NCBI RefSeq assembly: GCF_900176645.1 | Contig: NZ_FXAN01000083.1 | Coordinates: 62,001 to 126,000 of the forward strand | Direction: 5' to 3' | Origin: Burkholderia singularis | GTDB taxonomy: Bacteria > Pseudomonadota > Gammaproteobacteria > Burkholderiales > Burkholderiaceae | DNA: 64,000 nt | In this document: positions 21,500-31,963 of the stretch, piece by piece | Layout of the letters: each line of letters starts with the position of its first letter | Numbering within the stretch: position 1 is the first letter of the stretch | Notes under the pieces: model-generated | The model's input: only the letters and a program-made list of their open reading frames with translations | Databases searched by the model: none | Told to the model about the DNA's origin: nothing | Translations under genes and position numbers: made by a program

Positions 21500-22113
21500 C
21501 GTGATCCTCATTGCGTGGGCCGCCGATCGGCCGTTGCGACTGACACTGCCCGGCACTTGCCGCGCGGCTGAAAAGATGCTCCGCCCGTTGCGCAACGGCG
21601 AACGCGATCCGATAACCGATAACCGATAACCGATAACGGCCGAAAGTGTAACGCGCCGCCCGCGTCCCCGGCAGCCATGCGGGGCGCGTGACGTGGCGAA
21701 TGCCGCCGTGTCGGCCGGCACGGCGCGCAACCCGACGCGCGCCGCTAAAAAAACGAATGCCGCGCCTGCCGGCGGACCGGCAGGCGCCCGATTCAGCGCC
21801 CGATCGGGGGCGAAGCCCGGCTCGCCTGTCCGTCGCAGGAGCCTTCACGAGGCCCGCTTGCCAAATTCTCGCACCATCCCGATGCGCGCCCGCCGCCATT
21901 ACCGTGCGATAAAGACAGCAATGCGCCGCAAACAACCCGCCTCATGCCTGCGGCCATCCGTCAACGGCGTGCCAAGCCGCCGATGGCCGCCCGAAAGACA
22001 CTTGCGCTTGCAAGAATCACACAAATGCGGTACTCAGTGATTTCCCTGCATACCGAGTTGCGCGTTGCCGTTCGACCAACGAACCCAGTCCCGGCCGCCG
22101 CTCCCGCTCCTCA
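21500..22113 (+). other. 614-nt intergenic region with a 7-bp tandem repeat; no gene supported
   Basis: The divergent gap between maiA (-) and ybiB (+). It contains four tandem CCGATAA units (21609-21636), a GC-rich stretch of no clear function (about 21650-21960), and a relaxed-composition zone at 21980-22060 that may hold the ybiB promoter. Open frames here lack ribosome sites and family-like sequence. Confidence 0.5.
21609..21636 (+). repeat. Tandem heptanucleotide repeat, 4 x CCGATAA
   Basis: Four exact, head-to-tail 7-bp units at 21609, 21616, 21623 and 21630, about 110 nt upstream of the maiA start. The array is a candidate variable-number repeat. Confidence 0.95.
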
Positions 22114-23094
22114 ATGACCGATTCCGACGCCAACGCCCCGCTACCCGAACCTTTCGCGTGTGCCCGCTTCATCAAGGAGATCGGGCGCGGCCCCAACGGC
22201 GCCCGCCCGCTGCCCTTCGACGACGCGCTCGCCCTTTACCGCGCGATACTGGACGGCCACGTGTCGGACGTCGAACTCGGCGCGGTCCTGATCGCTTATC
22301 GGCTCAAAGGCGAAACGCCTGCCGAGCTGGCGGCGATGCTCGCCGCCGCGCACGCGTCGTTCGAGCCGCTGCACGTGCAGGACGGCGTCTTCCGCCCGGT
22401 ATCGATCCCGAGCTATAACGGCGCGCGCAAGCAGCCGAACCTCGTACCGCTTCTCGCGCTGTTGCTCGCGCGCGAGGGCGTGCCCGTGCTCGTGCACGGC
22501 GTCGCCGACGATCCGGGCCGCGTGACGAGCGCGGAAATCTTCAACGAACTGTCGATCCCGCCCGGCAGCACGCACGACGAGATCGAGGATACGCTCGCCG
22601 AGCGCCGCGTCGCCTTCGCGCCGATCGGCGTGCTCGCGCCGAAGCTCGCGCGCCTGATCGCGCTACGCCGCGTGCTGGGCGTGCGCAATTCGACGCACAC
22701 GATCGTCAAGCTGCTGCAGCCGTTCGAACCGGCTGGGCTACGCCTCGTCAACTACACCCACCCGCCGTACCGTGACAGCCTCATCGAACTGTTTCGCAAC
22801 CATCCGCCGGCAGCCGCCGGCGGCGCGCTGCTCGCTCGCGGCACCGAAGGCGAGGCGGTCGCCGACACGCGCCGCCAGGTGCAGATCGACTGGCTGCATG
22901 ACGGACTGTGCGAGACGGTCGTCGAGCCGGTACGCTCGTCACCCGATGCGCCGCCCGCCGAGTTGCCCGAATCGCGCGACGCGGCCACGACAGCCGCCTG
23001 GACCGATGCCGTCATGCGCGGCGAAATCCCGGTGCCGATCACGATCGCCACGCAGGTCGAGACGATCGTGCGGCTCGCGCGAATCGTCGAATAA
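22114..23094 (+). CDS. ybiB: YbiB/TrpD2-type DNA-binding protein (anthranilate phosphoribosyltransferase fold)
   Basis: A 326-residue protein with the N-terminal helical and C-terminal alpha/beta domains of the nucleoside-phosphorylase-like TrpD family (LPFDDALALYRAILDGHVSD, then ELGAVLIAYRLKGETPAELAA). The PRPP-binding motif of true TrpD is not conserved: the expected glycine-rich loop reads VPVLVHGVADDPGR. E. coli YbiB is a DNA/RNA-binding protein of the SOS regulon, and the enzymatic role is considered lost. No SOS box is obvious upstream here. Confidence 0.85.
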   Translation: MTDSDANAPLPEPFACARFIKEIGRGPNGARPLPFDDALALYRAILDGHVSDVELGAVLIAYRLKGETPAELAAMLAAAHASFEPLHVQDGVFRPVSIPSYNGARKQPNLVPLLALLLAREGVPVLVHGVADDPGRVTSAEIFNELSIPPGSTHDEIEDTLAERRVAFAPIGVLAPKLARLIALRRVLGVRNSTHTIVKLLQPFEPAGLRLVNYTHPPYRDSLIELFRNHPPAAAGGALLARGTEGEAVADTRRQVQIDWLHDGLCETVVEPVRSSPDAPPAELPESRDAATTAAWTDAVMRGEIPVPITIATQVETIVRLARIVE

Positions 23095-23133
23095 ACGCCG
23101 AGTGCGCTGCCGCACGGCGCTTGGCGCGCATGA

Positions 23134-23163
23134 TTGACAGCCCCCGCGAACTTCGCATAGAGT
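23134..23163 (+). promoter_or_regulatory. Candidate sigma-70 promoter of the leuA leader
   Basis: A perfect -35 TTGACA (23134-23139) stands 18 nt from TAGAGT (23158-23163). Transcription would start near 23169-23171, at or next to the ATG of the leader peptide, which implies a leaderless leader ORF. Confidence 0.55.
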
Positions 23164-23170
23164 TGTCGCC

Positions 23171-23245
23171 ATGCGTTCCTATCAGAACACCCTCCGAATT
23201 ACTTCCGGCCGCCTAGCGCGGCCGCTATCGCTACGACTAGCGTAA
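23171..23245 (+). CDS. leuL: Leucine-rich leader peptide upstream of leuA (putative attenuator peptide)
   Basis: A 24-codon reading frame: Met-Arg-Ser-Tyr-Gln-Asn-Thr-Leu-Arg-Ile-Thr-Ser-Gly-Arg, then Leu-Ala-Arg-Pro-Leu-Ser-Leu-Arg-Leu-Ala, stop TAA. The four leucines in the last ten codons (23213, 23225, 23231, 23237) are all CTA, a codon hardly used in this genome. That is how a ribosome-stalling attenuator peptide is built. It lies 235 nt before leuA. By analogy with known leu leaders, scarce charged tRNA-Leu would stall ribosomes here and allow leuA transcription. No purine-rich ribosome site precedes it, consistent with a leaderless message. Confidence 0.75.
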   Translation: MRSYQNTLRITSGRLARPLSLRLA

Positions 23246-23255
23246 AGCTGTCGTG

Positions 23256-23321
23256 GCGCCGTGCCGCACCGGCGCGGTCCCGCCCTTAGCAGTTCCCGCA
23301 GTTTCCTTCTCGCTGTTTTTT
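23256..23321 (+). promoter_or_regulatory. Candidate attenuator region between leader peptide and leuA
   Basis: A 6-bp GC stem (GCGCCG 23256-23261 with CGGCGC 23270-23275) lies 11 nt past the leader stop. A run of six T (23316-23321) lies 40 nt further. I could not derive a single clear terminator/antiterminator pair by eye, so the exact fold is open. Confidence 0.4.
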
Positions 23322-23332
23322 ACAACCCATAG

Positions 23333-25120
<1,788 letters not shown>

Positions 25121-25617
25121 GCGGCTCGGGCGCACGCCGTCACCATCAAGCACGAGCGAACCGGCCAGTACGGGCTGTAACGCGCGGCGCACCACGGCGC
25201 GCGTTGCCGGCGCAGGCGAGATCCGCGGCGCCGGCGCGAAATCGCGGCTCACGAAGCCGCTGCAAACGAAAAGGCCCCGATCAGGGGCCCGTCAATCCTT
25301 CTTGTTTCGATCGAAAACTCGCCAAAAACCACAAAACCCAACTCAATAAAAATAATCGGCAATAACCCACCGGCGCTTCGGGAAAAATGGCCGCCGGATA
25401 TGCACGCGTGTGCATCCCCGTAGCGGGCGCGCGCGCACGCGTTTGCCCGGCAATAGCGATACCGCGCCGGAAGAGGTGCACGATAGCCACGAACGACGAT
25501 CGCAGCAGTGAGCTGCGCCGGCGGAATCGGCAGGCGCAAACGCATATTCGCCGAATTGAGTGCTTTCGCCGACTTGGCCGTCCGCGCAAGCCCGTCACGG
25601 GCACGAGGGACTTCTTT
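25121..25617 (+). other. 497-nt convergent intergenic region
   Basis: The gap between leuA (+) and the NTF2-like gene (-). It contains a GC hairpin at 25273-25289. An AT-rich patch (about 25290-25380, poor in G) follows, then GC-rich sequence with no credible gene. Confidence 0.5.
25269..25289 (-). terminator. Hairpin between leuA and the NTF2-like gene, minus-strand terminator form
   Basis: A perfect 6-bp stem, GGCCCC (25273-25278) with GGGGCC (25284-25289), has a GATCA loop. On the minus strand it runs into TTTT. The plus strand has only a scattered T-rich tail, so it may serve both directions weakly. Confidence 0.5.
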
Positions 25618-26010
25618 CTAGCCCTCGGTCGCGCAGCGGGTTGCCTGCCACGCGAGAAGGCGCCAGCGGCCTTTCTCCTGCGTCTGCACCGCGGTGTACG
25701 CGATCGGAAACACCAAACCGCCGTTGTTGGTTTCCATTTCGACCAGCGCGCGCCCGGCGACGACGAAAGTGGCCTCGCCGAGCGGCAGCACGTCCTGTGA
25801 CTGAATCTCGATCTGCCGATAGCGGCGACGGCCGGTCACGATCGCGTCGATGAACTGCTGCTTGGTTTCGCGCTTGCCGTTCGTGTGCACGAAGTAGACA
25901 CCGTCGGACAACAACGCATCGAGCGCCTCGCCGTCGCCGTCGACCATCGCACGAAACCGGTCGCGCTCGAGCGCGCGAATCGCATCGATCCCCTTCGCCA
26001 CCATCGCCAT
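25618..26010 (-). CDS. NTF2-like/SnoaL-fold (DUF4440) protein
   Basis: A 130-residue cone-fold protein: an N-terminal helix (IRALERDRFRAMVDGDGEALDALLSDGVYFVH), then TKQQFIDAIVTGRRRY and strands ending YTAVQTQEKGRWRLLAWQAT. This is the DUF4440/NTF2 pattern. Members include small hydrolases, isomerases and ligand-binding proteins; no substrate can be assigned. The ATG at 26010 follows TTGAGGAG. It lies 34 nt downstream of the PagL-type gene and may be co-transcribed with it. Confidence 0.85.
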   Translation of the reverse strand: MAMVAKGIDAIRALERDRFRAMVDGDGEALDALLSDGVYFVHTNGKRETKQQFIDAIVTGRRRYRQIEIQSQDVLPLGEATFVVAGRALVEMETNNGGLVFPIAYTAVQTQEKGRWRLLAWQATRCATEG

Positions 26011-26044
26011 ACTCCTCAACTGCGGGCGCGCATACGCGCGCCGG

Positions 26045-26617
26045 TCAGAAGTTGTACTGCACGTAGAGTTGGCTGAAATTTATACCAGGATTCGGATGTT
26101 TGATACCTGCGTTGGATTCGTGCTGAAAGCGAAAACCAGCTTGATACTGCTGACGATCCCCGAATTGTGCGCCGATGCCCACCATATCGGCGAACTGGAA
26201 CGCCGTCGACATCGAGTAACGACTCGAAATCGTCGGATGCGTGAGAAGACGCACGCCGACGCCCGCCTCAATGAACGGCCGCACATAGCCCGAACCCTTG
26301 ATGAAGCGCAGCACCGGCGTCGCGCCGAATTCCCAGACGTTGCTGTGAATCGCCGCGTCGCCCGTGTACCGCCAGTACGATACGTGCCCCTCGGCAACGA
26401 ACGCGAAATGCCAACCGCCGATTTCCCACCAACTCCAATTCGGATCCCAGACCACGGCGATATCGCCCTTCTTCACATCATGGTCGCCGATGCCGCCGCC
26501 GAGTTGCAAACCCCAACGGTCCGCGCAAGCAACGCCGGAAACCCCCAGCAATGCGGCCGCGACGGCAATCCGCGCAACTGCCCGCCCTGTCCGAGCGCGA
26601 TTCTTCTTATAGTTCAT
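26045..26617 (-). CDS. pagL: PagL-type lipid A 3-O-deacylase, outer membrane
   Basis: A 190-residue protein with a signal peptide (hydrophobic VARIAVAAALLGVSG, cleavage after ACA near residue 32) and alternating beta strands of an eight-stranded barrel, ending in the outer-membrane C-terminal phenylalanine (QYNF). The PagL active site His-x-Ser-Asn is present as FQHESNAGIKHPNPG (H166, S168, N169). PagL removes the 3-O acyl chain of lipid A and can reduce recognition by host TLR4. It is divergent from rpoH, with 372 nt between them. Confidence 0.87.
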   Translation of the reverse strand: MNYKKNRARTGRAVARIAVAAALLGVSGVACADRWGLQLGGGIGDHDVKKGDIAVVWDPNWSWWEIGGWHFAFVAEGHVSYWRYTGDAAIHSNVWEFGATPVLRFIKGSGYVRPFIEAGVGVRLLTHPTISSRYSMSTAFQFADMVGIGAQFGDRQQYQAGFRFQHESNAGIKHPNPGINFSQLYVQYNF

Positions 26618-26989
26618 TTAGTCACTCCAACTTCTCAGGTTGAATAGAGCCTCGCCGCCACCTATCGGTGGATGACAGCCGGCTCGAGCGAACAGCATCT
26701 TATGGTAAAGGACTTTTTCGGTCGGCATCGTCGGACGAAATGGTTTTCTTCTGTTTCCACAAGAATCAGCAGCATTTGTTTGAATCGCCCGCAAAACAAT
26801 AGCTTACGTATGCCAGCTAGAATGGCATCTCAAGAGCAGCTATCAATTTGAAAAGGCGATAGCAAAAATGGGAACTCCGGCGGCCGCAAGCCTTCTAAGA
26901 ATTAGCACTCCGGTTGATGGAGTGCTAAGATTAAGCCTGGAATCGTCTCACCAACGGGGTTTGTCCCTGATTCCAAAGGAGTTTTTTAC
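26618..26989 (+). other. 372-nt divergent regulatory region between pagL and rpoH
   Basis: AT-richer than its neighbours. It holds the CIRCE operator at 26902-26928 and the AAGGAG ribosome site of rpoH at 26976-26981. No clear sigma-70 or sigma-32 promoter could be fixed by eye. Confidence 0.6.
26902..26928 (+). promoter_or_regulatory. CIRCE operator (HrcA-binding site) upstream of rpoH
   Basis: TTAGCACTC (26902-26910), nine bases, then GAGTGCTAA (26920-26928). Both 9-bp arms match the CIRCE consensus exactly. HrcA bound here would repress rpoH until heat stress titrates the GroEL system, linking the HrcA and sigma-32 regulons. The site lies 62 nt before the rpoH start. Confidence 0.93.
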
Positions 26990-27925
26990 GTGAGCAACGC
27001 ATTGACCCTTCCGAATACCCTGTGCCCGGCGTCCGCTAAGGCCGCATCGGCAGGCTCGCTGATGCTCGCATCTCATTCGATGCTGCCCGGCCAGCTTGGC
27101 AACATCGACGCGTATATCCAGGCCGTCAACCGGATTCCGCTGCTCACGCCCGACGAAGAGCGTCAGTACGCAACCGAGTACCGCGAGCACAACAACCTCG
27201 ACGCCGCGCGCCGGCTCGTGCTGTCGCACCTGCGGCTCGTCGTGTCGATCTCGCGCAACTATCTCGGCTACGGCCTGCCCCATGGCGACCTGATTCAGGA
27301 AGGCAACATCGGCCTGATGAAGGCAGTCAAGCGCTTCGACCCCGCGCAAAACGTGCGGCTCGTGTCGTATGCGATTCATTGGATCAAGGCCGAGATTCAC
27401 GAATACATCCTGCGCAACTGGCGGATGGTGAAGGTCGCGACGACGAAGGCGCAACGCAAGCTGTTCTTCAATCTGCGCAGCCACAAGAAAGGCACTCAGG
27501 CGTTCACGCCGGAGGAAATCGACGGCCTCGCGCAAGAGCTGAATGTCAAGCGCGAGGAAGTCGCCGAGATGGAAACCCGTCTCGCGGGCGGCGATATCGC
27601 GCTCGAAGGCCAGGTCGAAGACGGCGAGGAGTCATACGCGCCGATCGCCTATCTTGCCGATTCGCATAACGAGCCGACCGCCGTGCTCGCCGCGCGGCAG
27701 CGCGACATGCTGCAGACGGACGGCATTGCGCAAGCGCTCGATTCGCTCGACGCGCGCAGCCGCCGAATCATCGAGGCGCGCTGGCTGAACGTCGACGACG
27801 ACGGTTCGGGCGGCTCGACGCTGCACGATCTCGCCGCCGAATTCGGCGTGTCGGCGGAGCGTATTCGCCAAATCGAGACAAGCGCAATGAAAAAGATGCG
27901 CACGGCGCTCGCCGCATACGCATGA
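26990..27925 (+). CDS. rpoH: Heat-shock sigma factor RpoH (sigma-32)
   Basis: A 311-residue sigma factor directing transcription of chaperone and protease genes. Region 2 reads HLRLVVSISRNYLGYGLPHGDLIQEGNIGLMKAVKRF. The sigma-32-specific RpoH box QRKLFFNLR is at residues 155-163. The region 4 helix-turn-helix is HDLAAEFGVSAERIRQIE. The GTG at 26990 follows AAGGAG (26976-26981) with 8-nt spacing. The CIRCE element upstream points to HrcA control. A strong terminator follows. Confidence 0.96.
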   Translation: MSNALTLPNTLCPASAKAASAGSLMLASHSMLPGQLGNIDAYIQAVNRIPLLTPDEERQYATEYREHNNLDAARRLVLSHLRLVVSISRNYLGYGLPHGDLIQEGNIGLMKAVKRFDPAQNVRLVSYAIHWIKAEIHEYILRNWRMVKVATTKAQRKLFFNLRSHKKGTQAFTPEEIDGLAQELNVKREEVAEMETRLAGGDIALEGQVEDGEESYAPIAYLADSHNEPTAVLAARQRDMLQTDGIAQALDSLDARSRRIIEARWLNVDDDGSGGSTLHDLAAEFGVSAERIRQIETSAMKKMRTALAAYA

Positions 27926-27961
27926 AAGACCGGCCCGACCGGGCCGCCACGTGTTCGGCGC

Positions 27962-27992
27962 AAGCCCGCTGTCATTCGACAGCGGGCTTTTT
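27962..27992 (+). terminator. Intrinsic terminator after rpoH
   Basis: A 12-bp stem, AAGCCCGCTGTC (27962-27973) with GACAGCGGGCTT (27978-27989), has an ATTC loop and is followed by T residues. It lies 37 nt past the rpoH stop. Confidence 0.92.
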
Positions 27993-28322
27993 CATTTGCG
28001 GCCGCCACTGCGATTCGCCTCTTCCGCCGTCCGGCTGCGCCAAGCGCTTCCAATGATTTTTTTCATGGCGCCCGCGCGTGGATTCGCGGCTGGTTCAGTG
28101 GTCAATGCGGCGCAAAATTTCACCCGACCCTGCCCGATTCGCTCACTTATTGAGCCAACTCAAATTTCCCCACGCATTTAGCGACGGTGTGCCGCAGCGC
28201 CATACGCCGAGTTGGCAAGGAGTCCTCCTACAATTGGGATGACCGGCCAAGCCATGCCGCGCGCGTCCGAGCGCATCGCGAAGCCGGCGCCGCTCCATGC
28301 CTATCGCGTCATTCTGGACATC

Positions 28323-28601
28323 ATGGCTTCGACTCTCGCCGACAAAAAAACGCCGCATCCCCCAACGCCGGCCGGCCAGCGCGGCCGGATCGCCAAATGG
28401 GTCCAAGGCCCGAGCTTCGCGCGCGACATTACGCTCGTGCTGATCGTCAAGCTGATCCTGCTCGTCGCGCTCAAATACGCATTCTTCAACCATCCGCAGG
28501 CCGAGCACATGTCGCTGCCGCCTGCCGTCGTCGCCACGCAACTGCTGTCGGCGGCGCCGCCACACGCATCCACCCACGGAGACCGCCATGATAAGCAGTG
28601 A
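28323..28601 (+). CDS. cydP: Cytochrome bd oxidase small subunit CydP
   Basis: A 92-residue single-span protein preceding cydA. The diagnostic segment is [26 protein letters not shown], where the membrane helix is flanked by the RDI and [15 protein letters not shown] motifs of CydP. In beta-proteobacteria CydP associates with the bd oxidase complex. The start is unsure: in-frame ATGs at 28239 (with AAGGAG 16 nt upstream), 28254 and 28323 are possible. I chose 28323 because the MAST...TPAGQRGR start resembles the usual length. Its 3' end overlaps cydA by 14 nt, indicating coupling. Confidence 0.8.
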   Translation: MASTLADKKTPHPPTPAGQRGRIAKWVQGPSFARDITLVLIVKLILLVALKYAFFNHPQAEHMSLPPAVVATQLLSAAPPHASTHGDRHDKQ

Positions 28602-30183
28602 AGTCGTCGAACTGTCACGTCTGCAGTTCGGCATTACCGCGCTCTACCATTTTTTATTCGTCCCGCTCACGCTCGGCCTGTCATGGCTGCTCGTCATCAT
28701 GGAAGCGGTTTATGTGATGACCGGCAAGGAAGTCTACAAGGACATGACCCAGTTCTGGGGCAAGCTCTTCGGGATCAACTTCGCCATGGGCGTGACCACC
28801 GGCATCACGCTCGAATTCCAGTTCGGCACGAACTGGTCTTACTACTCACATTACGTCGGCGATATCTTCGGCGTGCCGCTCGCCGTCGAAGGGCTGATGG
28901 CGTTCTTTCTCGAATCGACGTTCGTCGGGCTGTTCTTCTTCGGTTGGAAGCGCCTGTCGAAAGTCCAGCACCTGATCGTCACGTTCCTCGTCGCGCTCGG
29001 CTCGAACCTGTCGGCGCTGTGGATTCTCGTCGCGAACGGCTGGATGAACAACCCGGTCGGCGCCGAGTTCAACTACCAGACGATGCGCATGGAGCTGACG
29101 AATCTCTTCGACGTGATCTTCAATCCGGTCGCGCAGGTGAAGTTCGTGCATACCGTGTCGGCCGGCTACGTGACCGCGTCGATGTTCGTGCTCGGCATCT
29201 CGGCGTGGTATCTGCTCAAGCGCCGCGACATCGATTTCGCGCTGCGCTCGTTCGCGGTCGCGGCGGGCTTCGGGCTCGCGTCGACGCTGTGCGTGATCGT
29301 GCTCGGTGACGAATCCGGCTATACGACGGGCGAAGTGCAAAAGATGAAGCTCGCCGCGATCGAATCCGAATGGGAGACGCAGCCGGCGCCCGCATCGTTC
29401 ACGTTGATCGGCATCCCTAACCAGCAGGCCGAACGGACCGATTACGCAATCCGCATTCCGTATGCGCTCGGGCTGATTGCCACGCGCTCGATCGACGAGC
29501 CGGTGATCGGCTTGCGCGATCTCGCGAAGTACAGCGAGGCACACATCCGAAGCGGCATGATCGCTTACGGCGCGCTGCAGAAGCTGAAGTCGGGCGATAC
29601 CAGCGCCGAGACGAAGGCGACCTTCGACGCGCACAAGCAATATCTCGGCTACGGGCTGATGCTCAAGCAGTTCACGCCGAACGTGACGGATGCGACTGCC
29701 GAACAGATCAAGGCGGCCGCGAAGCGGACCATCCCGCCGGTTGCGCCCGTGTTCTTCTCGTTCCGCATCATGGTGTTCCTCGGTGTGCTGTTCCTCGTGA
29801 CGTTCATCGCCGCGTTCTGGTTCTGCGCGCGCCGTCAGTTGCTGCAAGACAAGCGCCGCTGGTTCCTGCGCTGGGCCGTGTGGGCGATTCCGCTGCCGTG
29901 GCTCGCCGCCGAGTTCGGTTGGGTCGTTGCCGAAGTGGGCCGCCAGCCGTGGACGATCGCCGGCATCCTGCCGACGCACCTGTCCGCGTCGAGCCTCACC
30001 CCCACCGATCTGTACCTGAGTCTCGCCGGCTTCATCCTGTTCTACACGGTGCTGTTCATCGTCGAAATCACGCTGATGTTCAAGTACGCGCGGCTCGGCC
30101 CGTCTTCGTTGCACACCGGCCGCTATCACTATGAGCAGGCCGTACACGGGCTTGGCAACGCCGTCGGCAAGACGGCCGCGTGA
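28588..30183 (+). CDS. cydA: Cytochrome bd ubiquinol oxidase subunit I
   Basis: A 531-residue integral membrane subunit carrying haems b558, b595 and d. Ligand candidates align with the family: H21, H188 and M395. The acidic pair E101/E109 sits in [12 protein letters not shown]. The quinol-binding Q loop contains [13 protein letters not shown] (about 252-264). The extended GRQPW motif (451-455) and long Q loop place it with E. coli-type L-form bd oxidases. It provides high-affinity, proton-motive but non-pumping respiration at low oxygen. Confidence 0.97.
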   Translation: MISSEVVELSRLQFGITALYHFLFVPLTLGLSWLLVIMEAVYVMTGKEVYKDMTQFWGKLFGINFAMGVTTGITLEFQFGTNWSYYSHYVGDIFGVPLAVEGLMAFFLESTFVGLFFFGWKRLSKVQHLIVTFLVALGSNLSALWILVANGWMNNPVGAEFNYQTMRMELTNLFDVIFNPVAQVKFVHTVSAGYVTASMFVLGISAWYLLKRRDIDFALRSFAVAAGFGLASTLCVIVLGDESGYTTGEVQKMKLAAIESEWETQPAPASFTLIGIPNQQAERTDYAIRIPYALGLIATRSIDEPVIGLRDLAKYSEAHIRSGMIAYGALQKLKSGDTSAETKATFDAHKQYLGYGLMLKQFTPNVTDATAEQIKAAAKRTIPPVAPVFFSFRIMVFLGVLFLVTFIAAFWFCARRQLLQDKRRWFLRWAVWAIPLPWLAAEFGWVVAEVGRQPWTIAGILPTHLSASSLTPTDLYLSLAGFILFYTVLFIVEITLMFKYARLGPSSLHTGRYHYEQAVHGLGNAVGKTAA

Positions 30184-30220
30184 TGCGCGCCGCACGATCG
30201 AATTCGGACAAGGAATCGCT

Positions 30221-31357
30221 ATGGACTACGCAACTCTCAAGGTGATCTGGTGGGTGCTCGTCGGCGCGCTGATCATTGGCTTCTCGCTGACCGACGGCTT
30301 CGACATGGGCGCGACCGTGCTGCTGCCGTTCATCGGCAAGACCGACGACGAGCGCCGTATTGTCGTCAACACCGTCGGCGCGACCTGGGAAGGCAACCAG
30401 GTGTGGCTCATCACGGCGGGCGGCGCGATGTTCGCCGCGTGGCCGCTCGTCTATGCGGCGTCGTTCTCGGGCTTCTACTTCGCGATGCTGCTCGTGCTGT
30501 TTGCGCTGTTCTTCCGCCCGGTCGGCTTCGACTATCGGAGCAAGCGCGACGATCCGCGCTGGCGCGCATGCTGGGACTGGGGACTGTTCGCCGGCGGCTT
30601 CGTGCCCGCGCTGGTGTTCGGCGTCGCGTTCGGCAATCTGCTGCAAGGCGTGCCGTTCGCATTCGACAGCGACCTGCGCGTCAGCTATCACGGCAGTTTC
30701 TGGGCGCTGCTGAATCCGTTCGCGCTGCTGTGCGGGCTGGTGAGCCTGGCGATGTTCGTCGCCCACGGCGCCGCGTTCGTCAAAATGAAGACGGACGGCG
30801 CGATCGCCAAGCGCGCCGCGTTCGCGCTGCGCGTATCGGCGCTCGCCGCGGCCGTGCTGTTCGCGATCGCGGGCGTGCTCGTCGCGTCATTCGTCGACGG
30901 CTATCGGATCACGCAGGCGGCGCCCGTCGATACTGTCGCGAACCCGCTCGTCAAGCAGGTCGCGGCCGGCTCGGGCCTCTGGTTCGCGAACTACGGCCAG
31001 TATCCGTGGATGCTCGCCGCCCCCGCTGTCGGCATCGCGGGCGGCTTGATCGCGGCATGGCTGGCCGGTTCGAAGCGCGAGAAGACCGCGTTCGTTTGCA
31101 CCGGCCTCACGATCGTCGGCGTGATTCTGACCGCGGCCTTTTCGATGTTCCCGTTCATCATGCCGTCTTCGCTCGACCCGAAGAGCAGCCTCACCGTTTG
31201 GGATTCGACCTCCAGCCGCCTGACGCTCGAGGTGATGCTCGGCGCCGTGATCGTGTTCCTGCCGCTCATCCTGGTCTATACGGGCTGGGTGTACCGCGTG
31301 GTGCGCGGCAAAGTCACGCCGGACGTGCTCAACGAAAACCGGCATTCAATGTATTAA
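30221..31357 (+). CDS. cydB: Cytochrome bd ubiquinol oxidase subunit II
   Basis: A 378-residue partner of CydA with about nine hydrophobic helices. It has the family start [25 protein letters not shown], and the conserved W and D57/58-type residues appear in [21 protein letters not shown]. The ATG at 30221 is preceded by AAGGA, 37 nt after cydA. Co-transcribed with cydP, cydA and cydX. Confidence 0.96.
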   Translation: MDYATLKVIWWVLVGALIIGFSLTDGFDMGATVLLPFIGKTDDERRIVVNTVGATWEGNQVWLITAGGAMFAAWPLVYAASFSGFYFAMLLVLFALFFRPVGFDYRSKRDDPRWRACWDWGLFAGGFVPALVFGVAFGNLLQGVPFAFDSDLRVSYHGSFWALLNPFALLCGLVSLAMFVAHGAAFVKMKTDGAIAKRAAFALRVSALAAAVLFAIAGVLVASFVDGYRITQAAPVDTVANPLVKQVAAGSGLWFANYGQYPWMLAAPAVGIAGGLIAAWLAGSKREKTAFVCTGLTIVGVILTAAFSMFPFIMPSSLDPKSSLTVWDSTSSRLTLEVMLGAVIVFLPLILVYTGWVYRVVRGKVTPDVLNENRHSMY

Positions 31358-31457
31358 CGTTGCGCTCGACCGGCGCCGGTCCGCTTGGGCGGCAGCGCCG
31401 GATTCGCGCAGCGTTGGAACCGTTCGCAAGAAGCAAGAAATCGGAAGGAGTCGAATC

Positions 31458-31571
31458 ATGTGGTACTTCAGTTGGATTCTCGGCATCGGCGTCGCGCTCG
31501 CATTCGGCACGATCAATGCAATGTGGCTCGAGGCGCGTCAGAAACGCGGCTCGGGTGTAACACGGGCATGA
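31458..31571 (+). CDS. cydX: Cytochrome bd accessory subunit CydX (YbgT family)
   Basis: A 37-residue single-helix protein beginning MWYFSWILGIGVALAFGT with INAMWLE after the helix, the standard CydX pattern. The ATG at 31458 has GGAAGGAG at 31443-31450. CydX stabilises the haems of the CydAB complex. It ends the operon 109 nt before a strong terminator. Confidence 0.93.
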   Translation: MWYFSWILGIGVALAFGTINAMWLEARQKRGSGVTRA

Positions 31572-31679
31572 CGGGCAGCGCACGCGCCACGGCGCAGGCG
31601 TACGCAGCCAAGCGCCGCGCGAACGTCCGCGCTCCACCGCCTCATGCGATCAAACGATCGATCGCTTGCAACAAACCAC

Positions 31680-31708
31680 GCTCTCGCCTCACGCGAGAGC
31701 TTTTTTTT
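31680..31708 (+). terminator. Intrinsic terminator of the cyd operon
   Basis: A perfect 8-bp stem, GCTCTCGC (31680-31687) with GCGAGAGC (31693-31700), has a five-base loop and eight T residues. Confidence 0.95.
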
Positions 31709-31740
31709 CGCCAAATCCAATGCCAATACAAATCCAAATT

Positions 31741-31777
31741 AATACCACTTGAACACCAATAAAAGGTTTCATAAGAT
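31741..31777 (+). promoter_or_regulatory. Promoter of the hexosaminidase gene with overlapping TGGT-repeat operator
   Basis: TTGAAC (31749-31754) and TAAGAT (31772-31777) are 17 nt apart. The -35 is straddled by two TGGT half-sites on the minus strand (forward ACCA at 31744-31747 and 31755-31758), 11 bp apart. A like-spaced pair sits in the nagA promoter, so a shared repressor such as a NagR/DasR-type GntR protein is inferred. Confidence 0.5.
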
Positions 31778-31963
31778 CCTCTGGAGGCTGTCGACAGGCC
31801 GCATCCCATTGGCGGAGGAGGCATCCCAGTTCCCGTTCGGCCTGCGCCGCCGCTTTCGCCACGGCCCGCTCGCGGCGGCCTTTTTCCCGCTTCCTTGAAA
31901 GACCCGATTGCAGCGACGTAATCCAACGGCGTCGTATCGCCGTACCTTTTCCAAGGACTCCAC

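Noticed and set aside
22951-23172. Possible short genes between ybiB and leuA other than the leader peptide
   Set aside because: They overlap ybiB antisense or lack ribosome sites; only the 23171 ORF has a meaningful codon pattern.
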